Positions 1 to 12,400 of a stretch of 64,000 nucleotides of DNA are shown here, in pieces. The notes under the pieces are model-generated. The model worked only from the letters and a program-made list of their open reading frames with translations, was not told where the DNA came from and did not search any database. Source of the stretch: Cinclus cinclus (lineage: Eukaryota; Chordata; Aves; Passeriformes; Cinclidae); the NCBI RefSeq assembly GCF_963662255.1, contig NC_085067.1:5670428-5734427 (forward strand). Direction: 5' to 3'. Positions within the stretch are counted from its first letter, which is position 1; every line of letters begins with the position of its first letter. The translations under genes and the position numbers were made by a program.

Positions 1-2966
1 GTGTTTGGATCTCTGGTTGATCTCCCAGGAGCCACTTCCCCTCTCGCTGAGCTTCTCAGCTGCACACAAGGCGCAGCAGTTGCGAGAGCACCGCTGGCAG
101 CAGTGCCAGCACCACCAGTGACAGCACAGCCCAACTTCAGCACACTGGGGCTGTGCTCCTTGCTGGATGCACCTGAATGCATCCCATTTCTTGCTCTCCT
201 GACACTCCTGTGAAGCTGGGAGGAGAAATCTTCCCATCTCTCCAGCTGGAAGCCTCTGTCAGAAAGAGATTTAACAGTGTACCCATGGTTAGTCATGAGC
301 AGGAGGCCACTTGGGGAACTAATACTATTTCTTACTCAGGGGAGATTTTCAGTGTTGATGATCTGTAAAATGTTTGCCTTGAATTTCCTTTAGACCCAGC
401 ACAGAGCAGTATCTTATTCCAAAGCCGTGTTTAAGAATGGCCATGAACTTTATTAGGTGTGAGCCCTTCAGTGAGGAAAGCAATCGGATTGCGAGCAATG
501 CAATACCTTGTGCATAGCAAGCAGGCAGCTGGCTCTGAGGAGAGTTTCCTCGTGCAGACCTCATCAAAAAATGAAATGAGAAAAATAAGTAGACAGGACT
601 AGGCAGGGAATTCTTCTGTCTTTATGCCCCAGGGGGAGTATATCCAAATTAGTAAGCCTTTTCCAGTGCTAATGGCTCAGTGAAGATGTGGGAGTCATAG
701 GCCACATGGTCAGCTGGTGTAAATCATTGTGTACCTGGAGAGAGAGCTGCAACATTCATTTCCATTCCTCTGAGCCAGCCCACCAGCAGCACCACGATAA
801 GCCACAACCAACTCAGAGATCCCTGGATCCCACCTGGCTCCCTGTGGGAAGAGTGCACGTGGACAGGGATGCTGTTCAAAAGCCACACGGCGTGGCAAAA
901 TCCTGACCAACACCAATCCAGCACTGGCACTTCCATGCTCCACTTTAAGGCTCAGCAATTCCCTGGAGAAGAGCTGAAAGGAGACTGGCAGTGGGAAAAA
1001 GAAGTGGTATGATGGGATCAGCAGGCTGGAAGGGACTGGGAGAAGATGCAAAGGGACCCTGAGGTGTGCACAGGGCAGGAAAAGAGGAATGGGAGAGACA
1101 ATGAGAGAGAAACAAGTGATACAGAGTTTTCTTGTCAGACTCCTCTGTGAGGGCAGATTTATCTGCCTCCTTCCTCTGGAAAATTCATCTGGCTTTTGTG
1201 CCTCCCTCCTCTCCTGCCAATGTGCTCCAGCTTTGTACAGGAACAAACCAGTAATTCATGTCAACGCATTCTCCTCTCCCAGCTCCCGTGAAACCACACA
1301 GAATCCTCCCAACCCAACTCTGCTCCTGCTGATGGGCATCCTGGGAGGATGCAGGTGCTCCTGCAGGGATCTGCAGGGAAGAGATCCTCTGGTGACAGCA
1401 CAGCTTGTTGTGACAGCTGACCCATGGACAAGCAGCTTACCTGGGAACAAGAGGGAAGAGGCTCCAGGAGTAGGGTGTGTTCTTTACTCAGCTTAATTTA
1501 TCCATAATTCAAGCCAAAGGAATGGGAAGTGGCCTGTCCTAGCATTCCTCGATTTGCCAATGAGCAGCTGGCTATGGAAGGAGATAAGAAATAAGGGCTG
1601 AAATCCTAAAAGAAGCCATTAGGCAAACACAGGAGGAAAGACCAGCTGAAATGCATGTTTGTGCACCGATAAGATTCTGAATGTTCCTTTCAGCACCTGA
1701 CAGCCAGAGGTATCAACAAGGCAGACAGATTAAATTCCTATAGGCATTAATTAAAAGGATTCTGATGAGGAGAGAAATTAAGGCCTAAACATTGAGCAGA
1801 AACAACTGTTATTTTTTCCTCAGAGAATTTTTAGCTCCAAACAAGTGCTGGGGGGAAAGGCTTGTGTGAGATGCAGATGGGAGATGTAGAAATACGTCTC
1901 CAAAGGGTAAGGGCCACAAGTGAGCTGGAACAAAAATATTGGGATGGCTCTGGTGGTGGTGAAACAGTAATGAAGAGAGACAAGAAGCTGACCACTGCAG
2001 GCAGCCTGCAAAAATGGCAAGGTGGAAAAGGCAGTGAAACCCCAAAGATTCCTGTGGCCAGTCTGAGATTCCCAAGAACAAAGAGAGTTGAGTAAAGCAT
2101 CACCTGTACCAGGCTCCTGTGCAGGCAGAGCTGGAGGAAGGGCACAAACTCAGTGTAGCTGCAGCTGAGGCAGAGGAATGGGATCTCTCCCAGAGTTCTG
2201 TGTGCAGAGCTGGGGAGAAAAGGCAAAAACCCGTTCAGGAATCCCCATCTGCTGCTGAAATCGGCTGTGAGGGGTGTGTGTGAGCTTTGTGCGTGGCTGA
2301 CCAAGCAGGGATGTGTGGAGCAGCTGTCCCAGTGGACACCTCCAGTTCTCCCTGACTGCACTTCCAGAGACCTGAGAGGAGGAACAGCCTTGTGAACCAG
2401 ACACGAGGTCAGGGGCTGGCAGAGCCTGAGCAGACTCCTGGTTCCACCAGGAGGGAGGGATGATTTGAGGTGAGTTGTTTGCCACAGCTTCCCTTCCCAA
2501 TGAAACAGAAGTGCCCTTCTTCCCTTCACCCTAAGCCTTTCCAATCTAATGTGGCTCTTTGCCTGCAGTGCCAGGAGGTCTCTGGGCCCTACACTGAAGC
2601 AAACAGGACTTCCCACACCTGAAAGATTTGTGGCTGCCAGATTCATCATTCCAGCAGCTACAGTGGCACGGGAGGGTGACAATTTTGCCTCTGCATCCCT
2701 GTGACACCCGTGGGGGTGTGTGCTGCTCCAAGAGAAGCCCCAGCTCCCGTTCAAGTGTGTTGATCCACGTTTAGCTGCGATCCTGCATCCTCTGGAAGAC
2801 ACATCCAGCTGAAGCCAGACAGATTCCACCCACCACAAGGCAGCACAGCTGACGTCTTGTGGCAGTCCCTCGAGGACACGTCTCCAGAAAAAGAATCACG
2901 CAGCTGCTCATCTCAGCTCCCAAAGTCACCACTTTTCTCCCTGTTTGGTGTTTTTTCTTCCCCCTC
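1..2966. other. Unique non-coding sequence
   Basis: No repeat family, RNA gene or recognisable exon is visible here. The sequence is of mixed composition with no simple-sequence array. It contains one long open frame on the minus strand, listed separately. Intergenic or intronic DNA is the simplest reading. Confidence 0.5.
1831..2838 (-). other. Long unexplained open frame (335 codons), probably not a gene
   Basis: This is the longest open frame in the window that is not made of tandem repeats. The predicted product is rich in Ser, Leu, Pro, Cys and His. I see no domain, no convincing signal peptide and no repeated motif in it. The minus strand here is pyrimidine-rich, which lowers the frequency of A-containing stop codons and can produce long frames by chance. 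No splice structure or promoter was identified. I do not recognise it and consider a protein product unlikely, but the length is notable for avian non-coding DNA. Confidence 0.1.
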
Positions 2967-2989
2967 TTTTTTTTTTTTTTTTTTTTTTT
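2967..2989. repeat. Poly-T tract (T23)
   Basis: There are 23 uninterrupted T residues inside a longer pyrimidine stretch (about 2951-2996). The stretch ends in CTCTCTCAG, so on the plus strand it resembles a strong splice acceptor, but no exon is recognisable downstream. On the minus strand it could instead be the A-tail of an old retrotransposed sequence. No such body was recognised. Confidence 0.8.
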
Positions 2990-3209
2990 CTCTCTCAGTT
3001 GCTTTATTTGCATCGTTTTCCAACAGGTTGACAGAGCAGTGAATGCTTCATGGCATGGAGGGTTGGCTTGGCAAAATGCTCGTTCAGGAAACACTGGGGT
3101 GGCTCAGGAACATGTTTGGAAAAGCCACGACCTCATTGTAATGCAGCTGCCACGTGCGAGGGATTAAACACCAACTTGGAAGTTCACGGGAGTGAAATGT
3201 CAGCTCAGG

Positions 3210-3485
3210 GGTTCATTTCATTCACCTGACATTCCTGTTAATAACAATGCCTAATTAGAAAGGCTTTTAAGCATCCGTTACATTAATTTAACGTGAAAAT
3301 CTCATGAAGCTTTATTGGAATTTTTTTCCCCTGTAAAATTAACCCTGCAGGCTTGTTACACATGTTTTCATTAGGGACTGTGAGCAGTGGGAATATTCGA
3401 TGAATTAGAATCAGCCCCTTAGTCTTTGAGTTTAACTTTGTATTTCAAGTTCTTTTATGCTGATAAAGCCCTAATTTGATCCCTC
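3210..3485. other. AT-rich, conserved-looking non-coding block
   Basis: This block is AT-rich, free of repeats, and contains several homeodomain-type cores: CTAATTAG near 3251, ATTAATTTAA near 3284 and 3500, and CCTAATTTGAT near 3470. Such a mix of TAATTA cores in otherwise ordinary sequence is typical of vertebrate conserved non-coding elements. Conservation itself cannot be seen from one sequence, so this is inference. Confidence 0.25.
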
Positions 3486-6448
3486 CCCCCACTCCTTCAT
3501 TAATTTAAAACGTGCCACAGCCTCCTCACACTGCAGCTGAGGGCTGGAAACCCAAATTCACTGCTGCCAATTCCTATGCAAAGCAGATAAAAAAAGCCTG
3601 GAGTTCAGAGCCTTTGGTAGCAGCTGGTGCTAATTCTGGTGTGCAGCCCTGCTCTGCTCTGTGGGGTGCGTGCCTCTCACAGAGGCTGTTTTCCACACAG
3701 CTGTCTTTAAGGGAGCTGGAAAGGCGCCACAGGGTTGTCCCTTTATTATTTTATTATATATATATTTTTTAATTTTAATTTTTTTTTTAAAAAAATGTTA
3801 TTTAATTCTTTGTAAGTGTGACAGATGCCATCTTAGCCAGAGTTGAGGCTCCTAACTTTAAGGACACAACGTGCTGCGGCAGGAGCTGAAACATCCCAGA
3901 GATTTTTATGAGAATACCAGAGGCTGATAAAGGATCACAGGGCTCAGCACAGAGAGGGCCTGGCCCTTCTGGTGGCCCTACTTCACAATGCTCTGGCCAC
4001 ACTCTCAAAGTGGCTGCAATTACGTGTGGCTGGGCCAGGGACCCATGGAACAAGGGCAGTGTGAGTCCCTTTTGAAGGTTTTTCCATCCTTTGGGAGCCC
4101 AGACCTTTGGAGAACAGCCTGAGCTATTTCCAGCCTTGGGATTCATTAAACTGTGTCACTACGTCAAGGTTTGGGCTTCCATTGAACCTCCCAGCTTGGG
4201 AGAGCACAGAGTGATTTTAATGATGGATCCACCCGGGAACTGGAGGGAAAGTTGAAGGAACAGGAACAAATACTTGACTGGCATAAATCCATGGAATTGT
4301 TTGACATCCAGTGGAAATCTGACACGAAGCCAAGTCCCGTCACACAGATATGTTACTGAAACTGAACCTAAGTGGCCAAAGATTCACACTGACACATTAA
4401 TGGAGAGAACATGCACAGCCCTTGTTCTCCTGCAGCCCACCACAGGATGGTTTCCCTTGTTAAATTATGCTGCAGCTTCCCCAGATCTACAATTCCCAGT
4501 TGATTTCACCCCTCTCCATAGTAAACTACACTGCTGCCTAATGCAGCAGATGTAAGAATATTTTCTGATAACCACAGAGACTTCTCCTCTTATTAAGGCT
4601 TTCCCTTGAGTCACTGCACATTAATATTACCCATCTGTGGTATTTATCCTCCCTCAAGATGCAGACACTTATCCTGTCCCTCGTACTTGTTACTTTGCCA
4701 AGCTGTACATAATTAGATGTTTGGAAGTTCTCCTTGTTAATCAGACCATTTGAACTCCCTATAGCTCCAAGAACGTTGTTGAATACCCCAAGTGTGGCAG
4801 TGCCCATCTCCTGAGGAGGTGTGCAGGACTGAGTGCAGTGTCCCAGCTGTGTCCCAGAGGAAGGGAGCGTGACCCTGTGCCTGCAGTGCCCTCAGCCTGA
4901 CTCTGCAGCCACAGCACAGCTCAACTTTTCCCATCCCTAATCCCCAGATTCCCCTCTGATCATCTTCTGCTTCGTGAGTCCTCCAAGGCTCTGTTGAAGA
5001 TGATGGAGATCTTTTCTGCCAGCTTGGTGCCCTGCTCCCTCCCTCCTACCACTCATCTCACAGATCAAGTTATTAACTGGGAGCACGATTGGCAGGCAGG
5101 GGGAGAGACACGGATAGGGAATGAAAGGCACGCACAGAATTTGTATGCAAGTTTAGCTCCTCTGTTCACTCTGGCACTGGCATTGCCTCAGAAACTAGTT
5201 CAGTTTGCTCCCTGCTGAGAATTTGTTTCTGGAAACCTGTCCTGCCTAATTTCCTAGACTTCCCAAAGCTATATCCTTTGAAAGAAAAAAAAAAAAAAGG
5301 CTCCTCAGCTTCCTTCTTTAACTGCCCTCTACTAAAGAGCTTTTCCTTGATCCTTCCCAGCTGCTCAGTACCTGCTGCCTGGGTTAACCTCTTTCTTGCT
5401 GGCAGAGGCAAAATCCACCCTCTGCTCTGCATGGCAGCAGACTTGGGCCAGGAACCATCACACCTGATGTGAAACTTCTGCTTGGATTAGTGGGATTTCA
5501 GCTGGATAAGATGTGGATGTGAATTTTTATTAGGAGGCTCTTGGTATCCATCTGCTGAGAAAATTTTGGTACCTTCTCCCAAAACTGATCTGATAAAAGC
5601 CACCAGGACTGGAGCTCTGTCTTTTGCAGTGATTGTAAAAAGATGAGGAGTGGTCTGGAAATTCCGCTGTTTGAATAGTTTTGGAAGCTGGAATTGGATA
5701 AAAAGCACTGCAGCTCGGGCTGCCTGGGTTTCCCTGTCATTTCCATCCTTCTCATGCTTCTGTCTCTCATCCCTGCTGTGGATGCTCTGTGCTGAGATTT
5801 CTTAGAGGCTGGATCTCACCTACTGAGCTGCCAACACCTTATCTCAGCAGCTCAGCCAAGCACGGGGACTTGGCACAGGTGACAAAGGTTGAGATGTGGC
5901 TGCTAATTGCATTCATGCTGTTTTTCCATAGGATGGCAGCGCCTGAGCCTGAGAAGTGACAGACTAAAAAAAAAGAGCTTAAATGTAAAAAAACCCTGAC
6001 CCACAGATTACCTAACAATTCAGTGATTTGGAAATGGAAAGGAAACCTGTTTCTGAGTATTTTCCCAAAAGCAAGGAAGAAAAGAAGTGTAAGAGCATGT
6101 CAGAAGCAAAAGATGCTGAGAGGTGAGGGAGTAGCAATAATCCAGAAGTTGAGCTTCTACAGGATATAAACCTGTGGGTTCAAGCCTTGCCTGCAGAACA
6201 GAGCTGCTGATGGCATGGCAGGACAAATCCTGCTCAGATGGCAGGAGCTGGCTTAGCAGAAGCTCCCCTCACCACCAGCAGGGCTGGGAGGGCATCCTCC
6301 ACTCAGAGATCCCACATGGCCACGCAGGGCTGGCTTTGAGGAAGACAAAAAGCCCTTCAGTGCCTGCCTGCCAAGGGGCTGGGGCTGCCCAGGTGAGGGA
6401 CCAGTGCTGTGAGGAGCATGAGGATGAGGATGAGAGGAATGATGGATT
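3486..6448. other. Unique non-coding sequence with short homopolymers
   Basis: No gene or recognised mobile element is visible. It includes an AT-only stretch at about 3745-3796 (mixed TTA/TA, T and A runs) and an A14 run at 5285-5298. The far right (6420-6434) holds a short GATGAG-type repeat next to the LTR that follows. Confidence 0.45.
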
Positions 6449-6908
6449 TGTCTTTGCAAACAAGCTGTGGGTCTGCTGGTAGAGACTAGCACTGAGAGAT
6501 AAAAGAAACAATGGGAAGGATTCCACTGATTGATGAATGGGAAAAGATATTTGCCTTTACAAACTGTAGGTTTGCTATTGAAAGATGAAAGAAACAATGG
6601 GGAAAAACCCTGAATTCTATGAGAATTAAAATTAAAAGGGAGGGCTATATATTAGAGGGGAATCTTAGGTGTCCTGGGAAGTCTGTACCTCTCAAGTACC
6701 TCATCCAGTGAGGAAAGAGAGAGGGAAATGCAGCTGGGAAATGAGGATAAAAAGGAGGCTGCATCCTCCAAAAAATTGAGAGACCCCAGGGGAACGCCCC
6801 ACGGCCTCTCCCTTTATTAGAATAAAGTAAAAGGACTCTTCTGTCTCCTTTTTGGACATAAACCTCTGGTGTTTGTGGCTTAATTTTCCTGTCGAGGATG
6901 AGGATGAG
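6420..6908. repeat. 15-bp direct repeat bracketing the LTR
   Basis: The sequence GAGGATGAGGATGAG occurs exactly at 6420-6434 and again at 6894-6908, one on each side of LTR copy 1. Retroviral target duplications are normally 4-6 bp, so a 15-bp match is better explained by insertion into an existing GATGAG hexamer repeat, or by later exchange between such repeats. Confidence 0.6.
6449..6894 (+). mobile_element. ERVK-type solo LTR, copy 1
   Basis: The right two thirds match the sequence at 62387-62819 closely, which identifies a dispersed LTR family. A TATA-like GATAAAAAGG is at 6746-6755 and a polyadenylation signal AATAAA at 6821-6826. The 75-bp spacing between them is identical in the other copy. 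I count roughly 20 substitutions over about 205 aligned bases, so the two are separate, fairly old insertions. No gag, pol or env remains on either side, so this is a solo LTR. The left part is odd: a segment starting at about 6449 is repeated at about 6552. The exact ends are uncertain because decay has blurred the TG and CA termini. Assignment to the avian ERVK group is from memory. Confidence 0.8.
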
Positions 6909-9900
6909 GAGCAGCGAGAGGCTGCTCTGGGGATGGGGTGATGGCAGTGCCTCGTGTTTGTCAGCGTGCCCAGCAGCAGCCACAGCCTGGCTCAGCTCAG
7001 GCCTGTCTTCTCCCAGCAGGCTGGCAAGGGATTTACATAATAACAGGGCTATTTTAACTCTGCTTCCTTGGCTCCTGACAAGATCCAGTGTTTTTGATTA
7101 AACAGCCTCCCAGGAAGGAGCTGCTGCCTTGAACCACTCGCACTTTCTCTGACCCCATACGATCTCATTAGTGGCCCCCTCTGACGTGTCTGCTGGTGTC
7201 TGAAATTCCTCTTTTCCCCCTTCCTCTAAAGGAGCTCTTCAGGGTAGGGCAGCACCGTGCTGTACCCAGCTCTGCAGTTCCCAGGCCTGAGCAGGGCATT
7301 CCATCCTTCTGCCTCTCCCACCCCTCAGTCCTGAGAGCCTTTTCTCCAGCTGCTTCCCTCCTTCCTCCTCCTCCTTTCCTCCCCTATAAATCCTTGAGAT
7401 GCCTTCTCAGTTTCTCTGGATCTCACACCATCTGTCTCCCTCCTTGCTGCCGTCTTGTTTTTTTCCCCCCTCTTCTACTGACCAGCCCAACACGAGAGAG
7501 ATAAATCTCCCAAGCCAAGGAGACCACGTCCTCCATATATATTTGTGTGACAGTCAGATGCTACGGCGACAAAATCCAAGCCAGCAGAGAGCTCGACAGA
7601 GAGATTCAATAACAGCACAGAGTTAGACTGATAGGAACAAGGCAAATGGATAGTTCTGATTTTAGTAGATTATTGACTGCACAACAGGAGCAAAAAAAAA
7701 AAAGGTTTCCCAGCAGCGTGGCTTAGAGAGCAACTCTTCCCAGAGCAGAAAAGTTGGGTTTTTTTTTGTTCCCAGGCGAACAAAAAGAGTGAAATATGGG
7801 AGAGGGAGCACTCGGTGGCGTGGCTGACAGTGCCATCATCTGCGTGAGGAATGGGCCTCCCTGCAGGATGAACCACTTGGAATACAGATGGGAAAAGGTG
7901 AGATCTGCTTTCAGCTGAGCCTGAAGCGAGCTGGGCTGTGCAGAGAATTGGGGCACACTCCCACATGCCTCCCCTGGTATATTTGGGCACCAGAGGAAGA
8001 TTCCTGTCTCTCAGAAGAGTTCTGCTGGCGTGGGGACAGCACAGAACTGTGAAGGATGCTGGGTGGTGTTTCTCTGCAGTCTGACTCTAAACACAGGACA
8101 TGGCTGATCCACGGCTGATCCTCTGCAGTGGATATATCCTCACTGCTCTTTAGCCTGTTTAATGTTGGGAACTGAAAGTCTATGGGGTGTGCAAATGGTT
8201 CCCAGAGGAATCTGGGTCAGGACAAGGAATCATCTTTGGTTCTGGTTCTTTACTGCCCTCAGTAAAGATCAGTGCAGCTAACACTGCCTTCCCCCACGAT
8301 CACATTTGGCACACAGATTATTCCTTACAGCCCTTCTGGGGGAGAGGAAGAAATTGAGATGCAGAGCTCACCCAGCAAGAGTTCACCTGCAAAAAACATC
8401 CTGGAGAGGCTCACAGTGAAAGCTGGGGGGATAAGGACTGCAAAGGGAGATCAGCTACGAGCCAAAGGGGTGGCAACAAACCCCACAGTCCCCACCAGGT
8501 TTGGAGAATCAAGAGCCAGGATGATTTTTCTTCTTGTGATGTTCACCCTGAGCTTTTCCAGCCACACAGGTCAGACCAGCAGCTCAGCTCCAGCCACATC
8601 TCTGGATGCCTCTGAAGCACCTGCAGGACCTGGTAAAAACGGCCACGAAATGACAAGAGAGGCTTCAAATTTGGATTGTACTTCTGGCCAGGTTTCCTGA
8701 TAGGGAGTGTCCTGGAAGGAGCAGGAGGATGGGGGCTGACCTCCAAAAAGAGTGACTAACCCAGCCCTGAACAGGAGCATCCACGATAGAGGAGCAAGGA
8801 TCAAACCACTTCACCCCAAGACCTACAAGAAGTGGCAGCATTTAGCAAATATTAAATAAACAAAACAGACAGGGAGCTGCTAAAGCATCTCTCTGAGAGC
8901 CTGGAGAACTGCAGAGGGGGTCAGGAGTGATGTGGAGCCATTTAGAGCGCTGAACTGGATTAATTGGAACACCAGCAGGTTGAGAGGTTGGGATGGGGGC
9001 ATGAATATGGGGTGTGAAGGATATTTCATCTCTCTGCACTTAATTTTAGCCAATTAGCACCCATCCTGGGAAGGGGGGGAGCTGTTAAGTGCTGAATAAC
9101 AAGAGTGTGAGCTCAAGTGTGAAGAGGTACAAGCAGGAACAGAGAGCCCCTTTCAGCAGCATCTCTGTCAATATTCAGAGATGGAAAAACACCGTGAAAT
9201 TATTTCTCCTGCATTCTGGGGAAGGGAGGAAATCTTACAGTACAAACACACTAATGGGCTATGCAGGGATCTGAAGGAGGATTGGTGAGGTATTAGAGCA
9301 GGTTACATTAGGGGGGGAAAAAAGCAAGAAAATAGACAGGATTTTCAGGGAGATTTCATCCAAATCGATTAAGTGAGAACTGAAAAGGGGCAGCATTCCA
9401 TGGGGATGGAGCTGGTAATTGGCCCATGCAAGACCAAACAGAGAAAAGCACTCAAAATGCAGACTAGAAGGGGGCACGTGGCTGCCAGATTCCCTTCAGT
9501 CAGGGGCCAGGAGAGACCATGGGGAGAAAAGTTTCTCCTGTGCTAATCCTGTGCACAAATCTGTGAAGCTCCCTCCACATCCCTCCTTAAAAAATCCCTG
9601 CTGGGAAACACTGCCAGTGCCAAAGCAGGAGCAGGCTTATCCCAGGGGTGGCTGTGTGTGTCCCACGCAGGGCTCTGTGTCCCTTGTGTCCCCTTGCCTG
9701 CCAGCCCAGACTGTGCTCTCTGGGATGGGAACAGTCTTTGTGTTCCAAATGTGCTCCAGGTGGAGGGTCCAGACCCTGAGGGGAGCTGAGGGAAGGCAGC
9801 ACACGAGGTCTAAGCAGTCTGAGAGAGGCACTGCCTCAACCACAATGAAGAATGAAAAACAGGGACCAGGGTGAGAGTGGGTCTAGGGGGGAACAGAGCT

Positions 9901-10030
9901 GTGACAGCATCAGAGACAGATTGTCACTCAAATCCTGCGTGTTTCTCATTTGTTCCCTCAGGCACAGCAAAGAAACCACTCATTTCTGGGTTTGTGCTTT
10001 TCTCTTTTTAGAAGAGAAACTCAGACCAAT
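6909..10030. other. Unique non-coding sequence
   Basis: No gene or element is recognised. Short A runs occur near 7690-7701 and a T run near 7748-7756. An open frame of 142 codons at 8272-8700 on the plus strand has no recognisable domain and is treated as chance. Confidence 0.45.
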
Positions 10031-10108
10031 AGGAGAAGAGAAGAAGGAGAAGGAGAAGGAGAAGGAGAAGGAGAAGGAGAAGGAGAAGGAGAAGGAGAAG
10101 GAGAAGGA
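10031..10108. repeat. (GAAGGA)n hexanucleotide microsatellite
   Basis: Eleven perfect GAAGGA units run from 10043 to 10108, preceded by a slightly irregular purine lead-in from 10031. The plus strand is purely purine. An A-rich segment follows at about 10149-10180. Open frames across it encode only EK/GE-type or F/S-type repeats and are not genes. Confidence 0.95.
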
Positions 10109-10649
10109 ACTTCTCAAATGACCAAATGCAGTTTTTAAAATGTACTGCTTAAAAAAAAAAAACAAAAAAAACCAAAACAAGTGAGTCAGGGGGATTAATT
10201 AAAAGCAACTCCTGTCTGCTCTCAAATAACCCCAGTGGTCAAACTTGACACTAAGATGGGACAGGGATGAAGAAGCTGCTCCTGGAAAATGTTTCCTGTG
10301 TCTCTGAGGGTTCACAGGTAACACTGACTCGGCTCACAGCTCAAGAACTGGACAAGATTAGAATCATAAGGGGGAGAAAAAAAAAATCTTCCTCACTTGT
10401 TTATTCTCAACATAAAAAGGCTCTGGAAAGTGCAAACCAGACTGGGACTCACCTCCTGCTGTCCAGGTGGAACCAGCAGCAGCTCCGTGGGGATCCTGAT
10501 TCTGCCCTGGTGTAAATTCCTGCTGCCCTGGAGAACAGGGAGGCCTCTCCTGGCAGGATCAGGGCTGAATTTTGGCACCTCTGGCTCTAAAATCTCCAAG
10601 GGCTGACTGTGGAAAAAAGCACTATTTTCACACATACCATTTCTGGTTG

Positions 10650-10915
10650 CATTTTCTGTCAAGTGTTCACAAAAATAAGTGATAGAATGTTTGGAAATTA
10701 TTAATTGGTGTTTTGATGAATGACTAATCAATGCCTACAGATTACTAGAAAGCTCAAACAGTCAATAGGTTGCTCATAATATTCTGTAATGCCTTCTCCT
10801 GACATGCTTATAATCATCTGCTAAATTATGCTCCTCGTGTCTTTAATGCCTATTAATCATTTATTAATCTTTTATAAGCCACTTCTAAATGAAAGCAGAA
10901 TATAAACCGTGAGAT
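10650..10915. other. AT-rich, conserved-looking non-coding block
   Basis: The block is repeat-free and rich in homeodomain-like sites: TTATTAATTGG near 10698, CTAATCAATG near 10724, and two TTAATC sites between 10850 and 10870. It is one of the best-looking conserved non-coding candidates in the window. This is a judgement from texture only. Confidence 0.3.
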
Positions 10916-12285
10916 CCCCTCCGTTCTGCCAGCCATGAGCACTGTGAGTTTTCAGGGGTTTAGGGAAGGATCCATCAAGCAGAGACATGATTTGAGCCCA
11001 ATCCTAAGTCTTTATGGCTTTCTGGGCCATGGGTAAATCTCTACCTTGGGCAGGATTTGAGGGAGAGCAGGACTGGCAAGGGCAGCTGAGAATTTTGTGG
11101 TTCAGGTGATGTCAAAGTGGTGCTCGGAAAAGATGAAATTGTCACGTCCACAAAAGCTTCATGAAGAAAATCCTTGCAGGGAGAGAGAGGGAGGAATTAA
11201 CTTCAAGGCTTAAAGCAAAGAAAGGGAAAAAAATCTCCTCTGTGTAAGGACAGAGGATTGAAGCAAATGGACCACAGGTAGGGGAAAATAACTGAAAATT
11301 GGTTCGGGTAATCACAGGAAAATCAAAAGATGCTCCAACACAAAGTATGAGAATAAGAACTCGTAACACAACACATCTATTCCTCCTCTCAGATAGGACC
11401 CATTTTTATAAAAATATCTCTGTCTTTGTGAGATCAGACCAGGGTTGCTGGTGCCAAGAGAAGCTCCGTCAGCAGATCCCAGAGGCTGCCATGGAATTCT
11501 CTTCCCCAATTCCTGACCACTGCAATTGCTCACAGGAACCCCTTTTAACCACTTCCAGAGAGGAGCTCTGCAGGATGAGTTACAGCAGGATCATCTCAAC
11601 CATCTCAGGCACTCAGGACCACTCTGGGCCATCCCTCTCCCATTCCATGCCCTCGGAGCACACAGAGCCAGCAGCTGAAGGTCGCTCAGGTGATTTCTGC
11701 CAAGAACCCAATGCTGAGGATTCCAGCAGTGCCTGAGCTGTAAATCTGCCCAGCCCAGCCCAGTTCTCCCCTGTCTGCCCAGAGACAGCTTTGCCTTTTG
11801 GCTGTTCCTTGTTCTGTCAGCACTCAGCACTGCCCAGCCCACCACGTGGGACCACTCAGAGCAACTGGGAAGGCAGGGACACAGAAAAATCACTTGAGGG
11901 GCAGGACAAGCGGTGACCCTGGGTTCATGTGGCTCCCCTGTGCAGATTTCCCAGGGTCTAACAATGGGACTCACTCCAAACACTCCTTTTCCTCAACCTT
12001 TTCCTTCCTCTGCTGCTCATTTTCACCAAATACATGGGAATTTCACATCTCTGAGCTGTTCAGCCCTTTTTCAAATTTGCTCAAAAACAAATAGGTTCTA
12101 AAAATTTGTGCACATGGGGTATGCCAGGCAGAGCCACGTGAAATCCCTCCTTTCCTTTGGGGAAAGCCTCCTGCCTGCCTCCAGCCTTGGGGAACTGTCT
12201 CACTTTTCACCAATACTCTCAAAACTGTACAAGAAGCCACCAAATCATTGTATTTCTTTCTAGGAACAAGAAGATGCTCATGGGG
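10916..12285. other. Unique non-coding sequence
   Basis: I see no gene, RNA or repeat family here. Open frames at 11299-11736 (+) and 11591-11983 (-) lack recognisable domains. Confidence 0.45.
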
Positions 12286-12400
12286 AGACCCTGGCACAGG
12301 GTGCCCAGAGAAGCTGTGGCTGCCCCTGGATCCCTGGAAGTGTCCAAGGCCAGGTTGGACACTGGGGCTTGGAGCAACTTGGGATAGTGGAAAGTGTCCC
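12286..12400 (+). mobile_element. CR1 LINE 3' end, left half of an interrupted copy
   Basis: The stretch follows the well-known avian CR1 3' region, with recognisable blocks CTGGCACAGGGTGCCCAG, GAAGCTGTGGCTGCCCC, CCTGGAAGTGTCCAAGGCC and GGTTGGAC followed by GGGCTTGGAGCAAC. It stops abruptly at GTGTCCC (12400), where the consensus would continue with the segment found at 12851. The element is 5'-truncated, as nearly all CR1 copies are, and carries no open reading frame. Confidence 0.9.

Noticed and set aside
2951..2998. Polypyrimidine tract plus CAG resembling a 3' splice site
   Set aside because: No recognisable exon follows; homopolymer T runs with CAG occur by chance.
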